Virus record (IMG/VR): IMGVR_UViG_3300030419_000770
Location: 1-44,099 of that record
Origin: a virus
DNA: 44,099 nucleotides
Direction: 5' to 3' (one strand)
The notes beneath the pieces are model-generated. The model worked only from the letters and a program-made list of their open reading frames with translations, made no database searches and was not told the DNA's origin. A program made the position numbers and the translations under genes. Of the stretch, positions 22,646 through 29,535 are shown piece by piece (positions within the stretch are counted from its first letter, which is position 1; each line of letters opens with the position of its first letter).

Positions 22646-22773
22646 AATCTATGAGTTATTAGAAATGAAACAGAGAATAAGTAAGAGAGGGCGTGAGCAA
22701 AACATTTCGTTTTTTATATTTTATTTTCATTCTAATATATAGTTCACCCATCGAAACACCTCGGAAGCGTTGG

Positions 22774-23361
22774 ATGAAACACTTACAGTACACTCCCATG
22801 ACACCTGCTGATGACGGAAACGGTTACGTCGACCCTGATGGTAAGAAGTGGCAACCGCTGAATCCTAAGCAGAAGAAGTTCGCACGAGAGTATCTGAAAG
22901 GCCAAAACGCTACAGAAGCAGCGGTGAAAGCGGGTTACACGAAGAACCGCAACGCCGCTAAGAGACAGGGCAGCGTATTACTCAATCACAACCCACTTCT
23001 CCGAAATTACCTAATAGAGCAGGAAATGAAAGAGGCAGAAAGAGATAGAGTTTCTATGGAAGGTCATCTTTCCGCTCTTCATGATTTGAGGGAGGAGGCG
23101 AGGGGGCAGGGCCAAATCAACGCGGCTATCACAGCCGAGATCCACCGAGGGAAGGTCGGTGGGCTTTACATCGATCGACGCGAGGTCTTGACCGCACAGA
23201 TCGACGCACTGAGCAAGGACCAGATCCTGGATCGACTGACGCAGCTCATCACGAAACGAGTTCCCCAAACCATCGAGGGAGAGGTCACGAACCGACTCGG
23301 TTCGAGTGAAGGATCGATCGACGGATCGACTGATCGATCGACTATAATGGTGGAGCGATAG
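22774..23361 (+). CDS. terS: Terminase small subunit
   Basis: I choose ATG 22774 (CGGAAG upstream), giving 195 residues; GTG 22693 would prepend a hydrophobic stretch (FRFLYFIFILIYSS) unlikely for a DNA-binding protein, and ATG 22798 is also possible. The core LNPKQKKFAREYLKGQNATEAAVKAGYTK followed by AAKRQGSVLLNHNPLLRNYL matches the helix-turn-helix of the Terminase_2 family, which recognises the packaging site. The rest is helical (multimerisation) with a Ser/Gly/Asp-rich tail encoded by GATCGA repeats. Note the motif exceeds the usual gap to the large subunit: that gene lies 4.6 kb downstream at 27981. Confidence 0.85.
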   Translation: MKHLQYTPMTPADDGNGYVDPDGKKWQPLNPKQKKFAREYLKGQNATEAAVKAGYTKNRNAAKRQGSVLLNHNPLLRNYLIEQEMKEAERDRVSMEGHLSALHDLREEARGQGQINAAITAEIHRGKVGGLYIDRREVLTAQIDALSKDQILDRLTQLITKRVPQTIEGEVTNRLGSSEGSIDGSTDRSTIMVER

Positions 23362-23441
23362 ACCCGCCGCCACCCTCCCACCCACCCTTATTACTGACAG
23401 ACGGATCGACGATCGGACTCGGGATCGATCGATCGATCGAC
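23173..23441 (+). repeat. GATCGAC repeat tract (candidate packaging or origin site)
   Basis: The heptamer GATCGAC occurs eight times in 269 bp: at 23173, 23199, 23230, 23316, 23324, 23336, 23404 and 23435, with longer ATCG runs at 23311-23342 and 23423-23441 and near-matches GATTGAC and GATCGCG at 23447-23462. It covers the 3' end of the small terminase gene and the gap after it. The 5'-GATC core is self-complementary. Small terminases often bind repeats in or near their own gene (pac sites), so packaging is the first hypothesis; replication origin is the second. Confidence 0.7.
23373..23387 (-). other. G-quadruplex motif on the minus strand
   Basis: CCCTCCCACCCACCC on the plus strand, so the minus strand reads GGGTGGGTGGGAGGG: four G3 tracts with single-nucleotide loops, a very stable quadruplex pattern. 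A weaker relative lies at 23473-23486 (CCCACCCACCCACC, three full tracts plus GG). Confidence 0.7.
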
Positions 23442-23603
23442 TTAGATTGATTGACGGATCGCGCGACCGCGACCCACCCACCCACCACACTTGACGCCAC
23501 GGCCAGCGAGCGACGGACGGACGGACGCCGACGGGGAGCCACTAACAAGCGACTAGACGGGACGGGACTAGCTAACAAGGAATTTATTTATTTACTTTAT
23601 CGC

Positions 23604-23635
23604 TTGACTTATTAGCCGCCAGACCTCATTATAAT
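23604..23635 (+). promoter_or_regulatory. Sigma-70-like promoter of the 23687 gene
   Basis: TTGACT at 23604-23609. A -10 candidate CATTAT lies 17 bp downstream (23627-23632), overlapping a consensus TATAAT (23630-23635) that would need a 20-bp spacer. It is unlike the TTTACT family used by the early operons. AAGGATTC precedes ATG 23687. Confidence 0.5.
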
Positions 23636-23686
23636 AACCAGCTAGACAATAACGCCTAGCTAATTAACTAAATAAGGATTCATTAA

Positions 23687-24151
23687 ATGAATAAGAACTT
23701 AAAGAAAGAAGATCAACAGTCAGTCAAAGATGCGATAACTAACATCGAAGCTAAGAAAGAAGTTATCGCTAACCCTAACTTAGCTATTGCTAAGAATTTA
23801 GTGGTTAAGGGTTCCGCGTCTGCTGATCTAGTAGGTACGTTTAAGTTAACTAGTGACCCAAGGCTAGAGGCGGTACTTAATGCTTACCCTCCTCAAGGTC
23901 AACGCATGAATCGTGAAATGGCTCAAGGTCTTAACGATAAAGGCTTAGTCACTATTGATGCTGATCGCGCCGCTGAGATAGAAGAGGCTTGCATAAACAA
24001 GTCTACTGTTAACGATGTGGTTGGAACTTATCTTCCCTTAGCATTAGGTAAGTCTTGGATATCCGATGGTGAGAAAAAATCTAAGCGTGGTAGTCAAGCC
24101 TTGTTTGCTGCGATGGGCGGTAATTCCTTCGCTGTCTGGACTCGCGTATAG
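23687..24151 (+). CDS. Isolated single-gene cassette protein, unknown
   Basis: A 154-residue protein with TAAGGA upstream. It starts with a charged helix (NLKKEDQQSVKDAITNIEAK), then ANPNLAIAKNLVVKG, a middle LEAVLNAYPPQGQRMNREMA, and ends with GGNSFAVWTRV. No known domain. It has its own promoter-like sequence and a strong terminator, and is flanked by similar AT-rich motifs (CTAATTAACTAA upstream, the palindrome TAACTAATTAGTTA at 24153-24166 downstream) and by quadruplex motifs. This independent layout suggests an acquired, separately expressed gene (moron-like). Codons such as CTT, GCT and GGT are frequent compared with neighbouring early genes. Confidence 0.75.
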   Translation: MNKNLKKEDQQSVKDAITNIEAKKEVIANPNLAIAKNLVVKGSASADLVGTFKLTSDPRLEAVLNAYPPQGQRMNREMAQGLNDKGLVTIDADRAAEIEEACINKSTVNDVVGTYLPLALGKSWISDGEKKSKRGSQALFAAMGGNSFAVWTRV

Positions 24152-24152
24152 T

Positions 24153-24166
24153 TAACTAATTAGTTA
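24153..24166. repeat. Perfect 14-bp palindrome
   Basis: TAACTAATTAGTTA directly follows the stop of the 23687 gene. A related CTAATTAACTAA precedes that gene near 23660-23675. It could be an operator or a footprint of insertion; no more can be said from sequence. Confidence 0.5.
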
Positions 24167-24175
24167 GCTAACACT

Positions 24176-24199
24176 AAGCCCACTTCGGTGGGCTTTTTT
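24176..24199 (+). terminator. Strong rho-independent terminator
   Basis: AAGCCCAC-TTCG-GTGGGCTT (24176-24195) with a UUCG loop followed by a T run to 24199. It ends the transcript of the 23687 gene. Confidence 0.92.
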
Positions 24200-24466
24200 A
24201 TGTCTAAAATTAGTGCTTGACTAGCCTAGCTAAATATGATATTGGGGCGGCCCGCTAAATTAGGGGTATACCCCCTATTGACTTTCCCGCTCCCGCCCAC
24301 CCACCACTACCTTATTCCCGACTCTTTTTCCGCTGTACTTTTGCTATAGGTTCCCTACTCAAAAATTTTTCGCAATGTGTATTGGGACTCCGGCCTTGAA
24401 AATTTTCGCCAAATTTTTTTAGGCTGTTGCGTGGTATGCTATCTGGGAGTTACGATTGGCCCCACT
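24200..24466. other. Non-coding region before the late genes, with palindrome and quadruplex motif
   Basis: No gene is supported. It contains GGGGTATACCCC (24263-24274, perfect 12-bp palindrome), TTGACT at 24278-24283, and a C-rich tract at 24286-24302 whose minus strand has four G3 runs (loops T, C and AGC), a third quadruplex motif. The frame from 24377 into the next gene lacks a ribosome binding site. A late promoter could lie here, but no consensus -10 is convincing. Confidence 0.55.
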
Positions 24467-24931
24467 ATGATAATCGAATCAGTCGCCGCCGCCGGTGCAA
24501 TTCTATCCACGATCTCCACTGCCATTAACAAACTGAACGAAGTTGGCGACGGAGCAGCTAAAGCCGTTGAGTTAATGCAAGGGTTCTCTGACGCCTTGGA
24601 TTCGTTTGAGCGCGAGAAGAAAGATTCGGTTATCAACAACCTCAGCTCACAGGAGCTTCTGAAATTGGAATCAATAAAACACAGACGCGATCAGTGGGAG
24701 AAGTCACTCCACGATATGCTCGTGATTCACGATCCGGCATTGTTGCAACGCTGGGACGAGGCTAAGGCAAGACAGAAAGCGAATCACAAACGGCAGATGG
24801 AAGCTATCAAAGCTAGGGCCGCTGCCCGAAAGAAAATGATTCGTCAGATTTGGATAATTATGGGGGTAACAGCAATAGGGTTACTTTGTTCATTTATATT
24901 AATTGGAGGGGTCATACTGATCTTTAAATAA
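24467..24931 (+). CDS. Membrane-anchored helical phage protein (holin- or spanin-like layout)
   Basis: Start placed at ATG 24467 (154 residues); an upstream frame extension exists but has no supported start. N-terminal Ala/Ile-rich segment (MIIESVAAAGAILSTISTAI), a long charged coiled-coil region (about 40-125, ending in RQMEAIKARAAARKKMIRQI), and one clear C-terminal transmembrane segment (IWIIMGVTAIGLLCSFILIG). This layout is common for an unnamed family at the start of marine phage late modules. A lysis or membrane role is possible, but no lysis neighbour is seen. Confidence 0.7.
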   Translation: MIIESVAAAGAILSTISTAINKLNEVGDGAAKAVELMQGFSDALDSFEREKKDSVINNLSSQELLKLESIKHRRDQWEKSLHDMLVIHDPALLQRWDEAKARQKANHKRQMEAIKARAAARKKMIRQIWIIMGVTAIGLLCSFILIGGVILIFK

Positions 24932-25137
24932 TGGATGTAGGAGCACTTACACCAGCTAACCAAATAGCGTGGCGGCAGGTAGCCGAAGAGCGGTATCAGA
25001 AGTTGATGGAAAATACCCAGCGCGAGGAACGACGGCAGGCGGTACAAAATCTGCAGTCAAAGTTATATATCGCCAAGAATGGTAAGGTAGAAGTACAGAT
25101 TGCCAGTACCAGACAGAATATTGACCTACTAGCGTAG
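24931..25137 (+). CDS. Small helical phage protein, unknown
   Basis: A 68-residue protein whose ATG overlaps the previous TAA stop (TAATG). It is largely helical and charged (WRQVAEERYQKLMENTQREE) with a C-terminal YIAKNGKVEVQIASTRQNID. No family recognised; translationally coupled to the membrane protein. Confidence 0.65.
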   Translation: MDVGALTPANQIAWRQVAEERYQKLMENTQREERRQAVQNLQSKLYIAKNGKVEVQIASTRQNIDLLA

Positions 25138-25164
25138 TAAAATTTTTCCAGTTACGATTCGCAC

Positions 25165-25461
25165 ATGGCACACGAAACTCGTAAAGCGAATTTAATTAAG
25201 AAGCATAATTTAAAGGGTGTAAACAAACCAAAGCGCACACCTAACCATCCGAAGAAATCGCATATGGTATTAGCGCAGGAAGGCCACAAGTTAAAACTCA
25301 TTCGTTTTGGGCAACAGGGTGTAAAAACTGCGGGTAAGCCTAAGAAGGGTGAGTCAGCAAAACAAAAGGCGCGGCGTAAGAGTTTCAAGGCTCGCCATGG
25401 AAAGAACATCGCAAAAGGAAAAATGTCAGCGGCTTATTGGGCCGATAAGGTGAAATGGTAA
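25165..25461 (+). CDS. Conserved basic protein (DUF5872-like)
   Basis: The 98-residue product is strongly basic. HKLKLIRFGQQGVKTAGKP, then KARRKSFKARHGKNIAKGKM and the ending SAAYWADKVKW match a small family (DUF5872-like) found widely in marine phages and some large viruses, often beside virion genes. Its function is unknown; nucleic-acid binding in the virion is plausible. It overlaps the next gene start (TAATG). Confidence 0.8.
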   Translation: MAHETRKANLIKKHNLKGVNKPKRTPNHPKKSHMVLAQEGHKLKLIRFGQQGVKTAGKPKKGESAKQKARRKSFKARHGKNIAKGKMSAAYWADKVKW

Positions 25462-26249
25462 TGGCAGACATGCAAGCAATCTACGACGAAGAAGCGGGGC
25501 TTAACGACGGAGGCGGCTTGATGTCCCTGTTACGCGGAGGCGGTGAAATGCTCCTTGGTCCAGAGATCATGGACAACTTACCAATGTTATTGCGAGCACT
25601 GCAAAACACGAACAAAGATACGCTGACCATGGAACAGATGCGAGATATGTCTGGGCCGCTGGATGAGTCCAGTTTATCTGTACGATTAAGTAATACCCCT
25701 GGATTGGAAGAGTCTATTGGGCCTGAGTTAGCTTTGATGCTTGGAATGGCTGGTGGTCCTGGAGGAAAAGGAAAGGGTCTAGGAAGTTTATTTGACATGT
25801 TAGGCGATTCGCTGGATCCCTCAAAGATTAAACGATATGACGATAAAGAATTTATGGATTTCCAGAAAGCGTCTAGGGAAGTTGATGAGCAGATAGGTCT
25901 TCCCCGAGAAGGCCGCGAAGGGTTCGATGACCTAGTACAAGAGATGCGTGATGAATATATGGATTCAGATGAAGCGTTAGAAAAGGCCCAACGAGCGCAG
26001 AGAATAATAATGCGTAAAGCCAGACGTGATGGCGATATGATGGCCACGGGTGGTCGCCCAGGATTGTACGCAAATATACACGCGAAGCGTAAGCGTATAG
26101 CAGCAGGGTCTGGTGAGCGGATGCGAAGGAAAGGTGAGAAAGGCGCACCCACCGCTGAGAATTTTAGGCAAGCCGCGAAAACTGCAAAGAAAGCTAATGG
26201 CGGTGCTTTAAGTTATAAACAAGGTTACTACGGCAAGAGCTATAAATGA
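25461..26249 (+). CDS. Putative virion protein, Gly-rich middle and basic tail
   Basis: ATG 25461 overlaps the previous stop (TAATG); ATG 25455 is also in frame. The 262-residue product has a helical N-terminus, a Gly/Leu-rich middle (GMAGGPGGKGKGLGSLFDML), an acidic helical stretch and a basic C-terminus with GLYANIHAKRKRIAAGSGER and KGAPTAENFRQAAKTAKKA, a block common to small marine phage proteins that often stand alone. Here it looks fused to an extra N-terminal part. Probably structural. Overlaps the cupin gene by 4 nt. Confidence 0.75.
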   Translation: MADMQAIYDEEAGLNDGGGLMSLLRGGGEMLLGPEIMDNLPMLLRALQNTNKDTLTMEQMRDMSGPLDESSLSVRLSNTPGLEESIGPELALMLGMAGGPGGKGKGLGSLFDMLGDSLDPSKIKRYDDKEFMDFQKASREVDEQIGLPREGREGFDDLVQEMRDEYMDSDEALEKAQRAQRIIMRKARRDGDMMATGGRPGLYANIHAKRKRIAAGSGERMRRKGEKGAPTAENFRQAAKTAKKANGGALSYKQGYYGKSYK

Positions 26250-26806
26250 GCGAATTGTCGGTTGTAAAAAAGACTGTTCCGTTAGATCTGGAACACGAAT
26301 TTACATCTAGTGAAGTACAAGCGTTTGTAGAGTATAAAAGAAAACAAAAAGAGTTCAGAGAAAAAATTACTCAGTTTGAACAAGCCGTTGTTCAACACCC
26401 TTCTAAAATAGAAGACGTTGACGAGGTAAACCCACTTAGACACAGTTTCGCAGATGGACAGTATATTCGACAAATGTCCAATCCTGCAGGGGTGTTTATC
26501 GTTACGAAAATACATAATAAAAACCATCCGTTTTTCTTGATGAAAGGTGAGATGACGATTTTTTCAGAAGACGGGTTAGAGCGTATTTCTGCTCCTTATC
26601 AAGGGATTACAAAAGCAGGAACTAAACGCGCAATGTACACTCATACAGAATGTATCTTTATTACCGTACATGCAACAGATAAATTAAACATAGACGATGT
26701 TGAGGATGAAGTAATCGCTAAGTCGTTTGAAGATGTGAACTTACTTCCCCCTGACATTAAACAGGTTGAAAATTTAATTGTTCAATTACAGGAAAAACAA
26801 TTATGA
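26246..26806 (+). CDS. Cupin-fold phage protein
   Basis: The 186-residue product has an N-terminal coiled segment (VEYKRKQKEFREKITQFEQA) and a C-terminal cupin-like domain at about 75-150: DGQYIRQMSNPAGVFIVTKI with HNKNHPFFLMKGEMTIFSED, the phage version of the HxH...E...G cupin motif 1, and TKRAMYTHTECIFITVHAT as motif 2. Such cupins occur next to large terminase genes in marine phages; the ligand and role are unknown. Overlaps neighbours at both ends by 4 nt. Confidence 0.75.
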   Translation: MSELSVVKKTVPLDLEHEFTSSEVQAFVEYKRKQKEFREKITQFEQAVVQHPSKIEDVDEVNPLRHSFADGQYIRQMSNPAGVFIVTKIHNKNHPFFLMKGEMTIFSEDGLERISAPYQGITKAGTKRAMYTHTECIFITVHATDKLNIDDVEDEVIAKSFEDVNLLPPDIKQVENLIVQLQEKQL

Positions 26807-27984
26807 GCTTTATAACGGCAGCGATAATAGGAGCAGTTGCTACTGCGGGAGCAACAGCATATTCGTCAAAACAAGCAAGAAAAGCTCAGAAAAAGGCTAG
26901 AGAGGATCAACAGCTTCGAGATCTAATTGAAGGTGCAGCTCCCAATATTTCCGCTGTTGAGGAAATTATAGCAGAGGAGATTGGACAGCAAGACGCGGCT
27001 CTACTTGACGATGCATTAAAACAAATGGATTATCAAACTCAACAAGCCCAAGAGGGAGCTGATTTTGCAGCTCAAGCGCAAGCTGATCAAGCTCTTCAAC
27101 AAGCACTTACAGAAGAGGAAGCCCTGCAACTTTTACAACAGCAAGGTGGAATTGCGGGCATGGCTCGCGGTGGTCCTATAGGAACTCCGAACGACACTTA
27201 TTATTTCAGCGTTCCTCAAGTAATGCAGATGATGAAAGACCCTAATCCCCAGATTCAAGGAGTGGGAATACAACTAGCTGACCAGATGACTTCCACTCCT
27301 GGAATGTCTATGGTTCCTGCAACACCAGACCAGATTCGAAGCATGGCTTACGGAGGGCAGGTAGAACCAAAAAAGCTCGCTGACGGCGACGTGGTAGATG
27401 AGTTTAGCGTCGCTGATTTAGGAGATGGATTATACGATATGCGACGTTTAGGCTCAGACGGTCGTCATTCACAGTATAGAGAGATAACTTATGAAAGACC
27501 TCTAACCGAAGACGAAGGAGGCTGGCCTGCTGAAAGGGTAAGAGAATTTAAAGAAAGACGCGAATTATTTGGAAAATTAGCTACTCCTTATGTTTTAGCT
27601 GGAGAAGAAATACCAGACGACATAAAACGATTAAACCCAGAACTACCAGTTGAATATCCCCCTGTTCGCATTGAGAGTGAACAAGCTAGTCGACAAAGTA
27701 GTAAACCGTATTACGATGATGGCGGGGTAGTTACTGATCCTGACCCAATGAATCAAGTTATTAAAGATTTATTAGTGAGTCAGATTCCAGGAGTTTCTCA
27801 AGCACGTGCTCTAAAAGATGTAAAGGAAGCTGAAGGTCTGGAAAAATTAGTAGAAGCATTAGACTTAGCTCCTATAAATCCTGTAAAACTAGGTAGAGGA
27901 ATGAAAGAAAGAATCGCGGCTCGTAGAGCTGCAAGAAGAGCTGCTGAAGAGGAAGCTGAATCTAGAGTCTTCGGTCCGAGGTGA
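26803..27984 (+). CDS. Virion-associated protein with hydrophobic N-terminus
   Basis: The 393-residue product begins with a hydrophobic Ala/Gly segment (FITAAIIGAVATAGATAYSS) followed by a basic-acidic coiled coil (SKQARKAQKKAREDQQLRDL) and Gln/Ala-rich helices. Then come Gly-Gly motifs (MARGGPIGTPNDTYYF, MAYGGQVEPKKLADGD, DDGGVVTDPDPMNQVI) and a basic Ala/Arg-rich end. This layout resembles internal or ejection proteins and unnamed marine phage virion proteins; the DGG motifs also occur in the first gene of the window. Overlaps the terminase gene as GTGA. Confidence 0.65.
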   Translation: MSFITAAIIGAVATAGATAYSSKQARKAQKKAREDQQLRDLIEGAAPNISAVEEIIAEEIGQQDAALLDDALKQMDYQTQQAQEGADFAAQAQADQALQQALTEEEALQLLQQQGGIAGMARGGPIGTPNDTYYFSVPQVMQMMKDPNPQIQGVGIQLADQMTSTPGMSMVPATPDQIRSMAYGGQVEPKKLADGDVVDEFSVADLGDGLYDMRRLGSDGRHSQYREITYERPLTEDEGGWPAERVREFKERRELFGKLATPYVLAGEEIPDDIKRLNPELPVEYPPVRIESEQASRQSSKPYYDDGGVVTDPDPMNQVIKDLLVSQIPGVSQARALKDVKEAEGLEKLVEALDLAPINPVKLGRGMKERIAARRAARRAAEEEAESRVFGPR

Positions 27985-29498
27985 GCGACCCACTAGACCA
28001 GTTGCGAAATGTTGATCTTTCGCATCTGTCAAAACAAGAAGCTAAGGAGTTTACCCTTCTTCTTGAAGAGTTGGATTTACGCGAGAAACGAGATTCTTCC
28101 GCAGCGACCTTCTATGATTTTGTATTAAACATCTGGCCTGAGTTTATTGCGGGGTCTCACCATAAGAAAATGGCTGAGGCTTTCGACAAGATTGCAAACG
28201 GCGAATCAAAAAGACTAATTATCAATATGCCGCCCAGACATACTAAGTCTGAGTTTGCGTCATATCTGTTTCCTGCCTACTTGTTAGGTAAACGTCCTAA
28301 GTTAAAAATCATTGAAGCAACACACACCGCTGACCTTGCAATAAATTTCGGTAGACGTGTGCGTGACTTAATTGAAAGCGATGATTATGCAGAGATTTTT
28401 CCCAGTACACAGCTAAAGGCTGACTCACGAAGTGCTGGTAAATGGCTGACCTCTCAGGGGGGAGAGTACTATGCCTCTGGTATTGGGGGTGCTCTCGCAG
28501 GGAGAGGTGCGGATTTGTTTATTATTGACGATCCGCACTCTGAACAAGACGCGTTTTCTGACAAAGCGTTAGACGAAGCGTACGAATGGTATCAAACTGG
28601 GCCGCGTCAGCGTCTACAACCAGGAGGTGCCATCGTTATTGTGATGACTCGTTGGTCTAAAAAGGACTTAACGGGTAAGTTAATCAAACGAATGACGCAG
28701 GAGAAAGGGGGCGATGAGTGGGAGTTAATAGAATTCCCTGCAATTTTGCCGTCAGGCACACCGTTATGGCCTGAGTTCTGGAAACTAGATGAACTTCAAG
28801 CAACGAAATCTTCGATACCTCCGTCTAAATGGGCAGCTCAGTACATGCAGCGGCCAACTGGTGAAGGTATTTCTATTATTCCGAAAGAATGGATCAAACA
28901 TTGGCCTGAAGACAACCCTCCATCTTGCGAATATTTAATACAAAGTTACGATACAGCGTTTCTAAAGTCTGAACGTGCCGACTATACTGCAATAACAACG
29001 TGGGGAGTTTTCCATCCAGAAGGAAAAATTGGTGATGAGTTGTATAGTGGAGCTGATGCACACCTGATTCTGCTAGATTGTGTTAAAGAACGGCTAGACT
29101 TTCCCGAACTCAAGCGTGAAGCGATGCGTTTATACGAACATTGGGAGCCTGATTCTGTAATAATTGAGACAAAAGCGTCTGGTATCCCGCTAACGCAGGA
29201 ATTACGGCGACAAGGAATACCGATTAACACGTTTTCTCCTAGCAAAGGACAAGATAAGATTGCAAGACTTAACACGGTAAGTGCAATTTTCCAAGAGGGC
29301 CGAGTTTGGTTGCCTGAAACGTCTTGGGCACAAGAATTAATGGATGAAATTGTTGATTTTCCTAACGGAGAGAACGACGATTGCGTAGATGCGACAACTT
29401 TAGCGTTAATGCGCTTTAGAAACGGTGGATTTTTGCGTTTAGAAACTGATTATCAGGACGAAGAAGATTATTACCCAAAAGTCCGTGCATATTATTGA
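27981..29498 (+). CDS. terL: Terminase large subunit
   Basis: GTG 27981 overlaps the previous stop (GTGA); 505 residues. ATPase domain: a variant P-loop PPRHTKS at 84-90, DLFIIDDP as Walker B with Asp183 and Asp184, and VMTRWSKKDL as coupling motif. RNase H-like nuclease: Asp324 in QSYDTAF, Glu396 in IIETKASG and the DDCVD cluster at 466-470. It is the packaging motor and headful or cos nuclease. The small subunit is 4.6 kb upstream rather than adjacent. Confidence 0.95.
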   Translation: MSDPLDQLRNVDLSHLSKQEAKEFTLLLEELDLREKRDSSAATFYDFVLNIWPEFIAGSHHKKMAEAFDKIANGESKRLIINMPPRHTKSEFASYLFPAYLLGKRPKLKIIEATHTADLAINFGRRVRDLIESDDYAEIFPSTQLKADSRSAGKWLTSQGGEYYASGIGGALAGRGADLFIIDDPHSEQDAFSDKALDEAYEWYQTGPRQRLQPGGAIVIVMTRWSKKDLTGKLIKRMTQEKGGDEWELIEFPAILPSGTPLWPEFWKLDELQATKSSIPPSKWAAQYMQRPTGEGISIIPKEWIKHWPEDNPPSCEYLIQSYDTAFLKSERADYTAITTWGVFHPEGKIGDELYSGADAHLILLDCVKERLDFPELKREAMRLYEHWEPDSVIIETKASGIPLTQELRRQGIPINTFSPSKGQDKIARLNTVSAIFQEGRVWLPETSWAQELMDEIVDFPNGENDDCVDATTLALMRFRNGGFLRLETDYQDEEDYYPKVRAYY

Positions 29499-29535
29499 TT
29501 TACTGACTTAAAAAAGAAGAGTATGGTGGCGAATT

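Larger units (their letters stand above)
22387..22773. other. Divergent regulatory region, mirror image of 3288-3591
   Basis: This 387-bp gap holds promoter G on the minus strand and the right copy of the iteron-like element (22529-22645) on the plus strand, followed by the terminase small subunit. TTGACT at 22561-22566 directly before the iterons could be a -35 box for the outward transcript, with TAATAG 16 bp later, but the left copy lacks this hexamer. The GTG-start frame from 22693 would add a membrane-like segment to the terminase and is not favoured. Confidence 0.7.
23362..23686. other. Repeat-rich, GC-rich intergenic region, 325 bp
   Basis: No gene is supported. It contains part of the GATCGAC tract, two C-rich tracts, a GACGGACGGACGGACG-like direct repeat near 23514-23525, and a promoter-like pair before the 23687 gene. 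Composition changes abruptly from GC-rich (to about 23575) to AT-rich (23580-23686). The open frames on the minus strand here are products of simple repeats. Confidence 0.65.

Noticed and set aside
22693-22773. GTG-start N-terminal extension of the small terminase
   Set aside because: It would add a membrane-like segment before a helix-turn-helix protein and its spacing to the nearest purine-rich site is poor.
23011-23578. Minus-strand open frames across the terS end and repeat tract
   Set aside because: They translate as SRSIDRS-like simple repeats from GATCGA DNA and lack start signals.
25481-26152. 223-codon minus-strand open frame
   Set aside because: Antisense to the 25461 virion gene; Ser/Arg/Pro-rich shadow translation without start signals.
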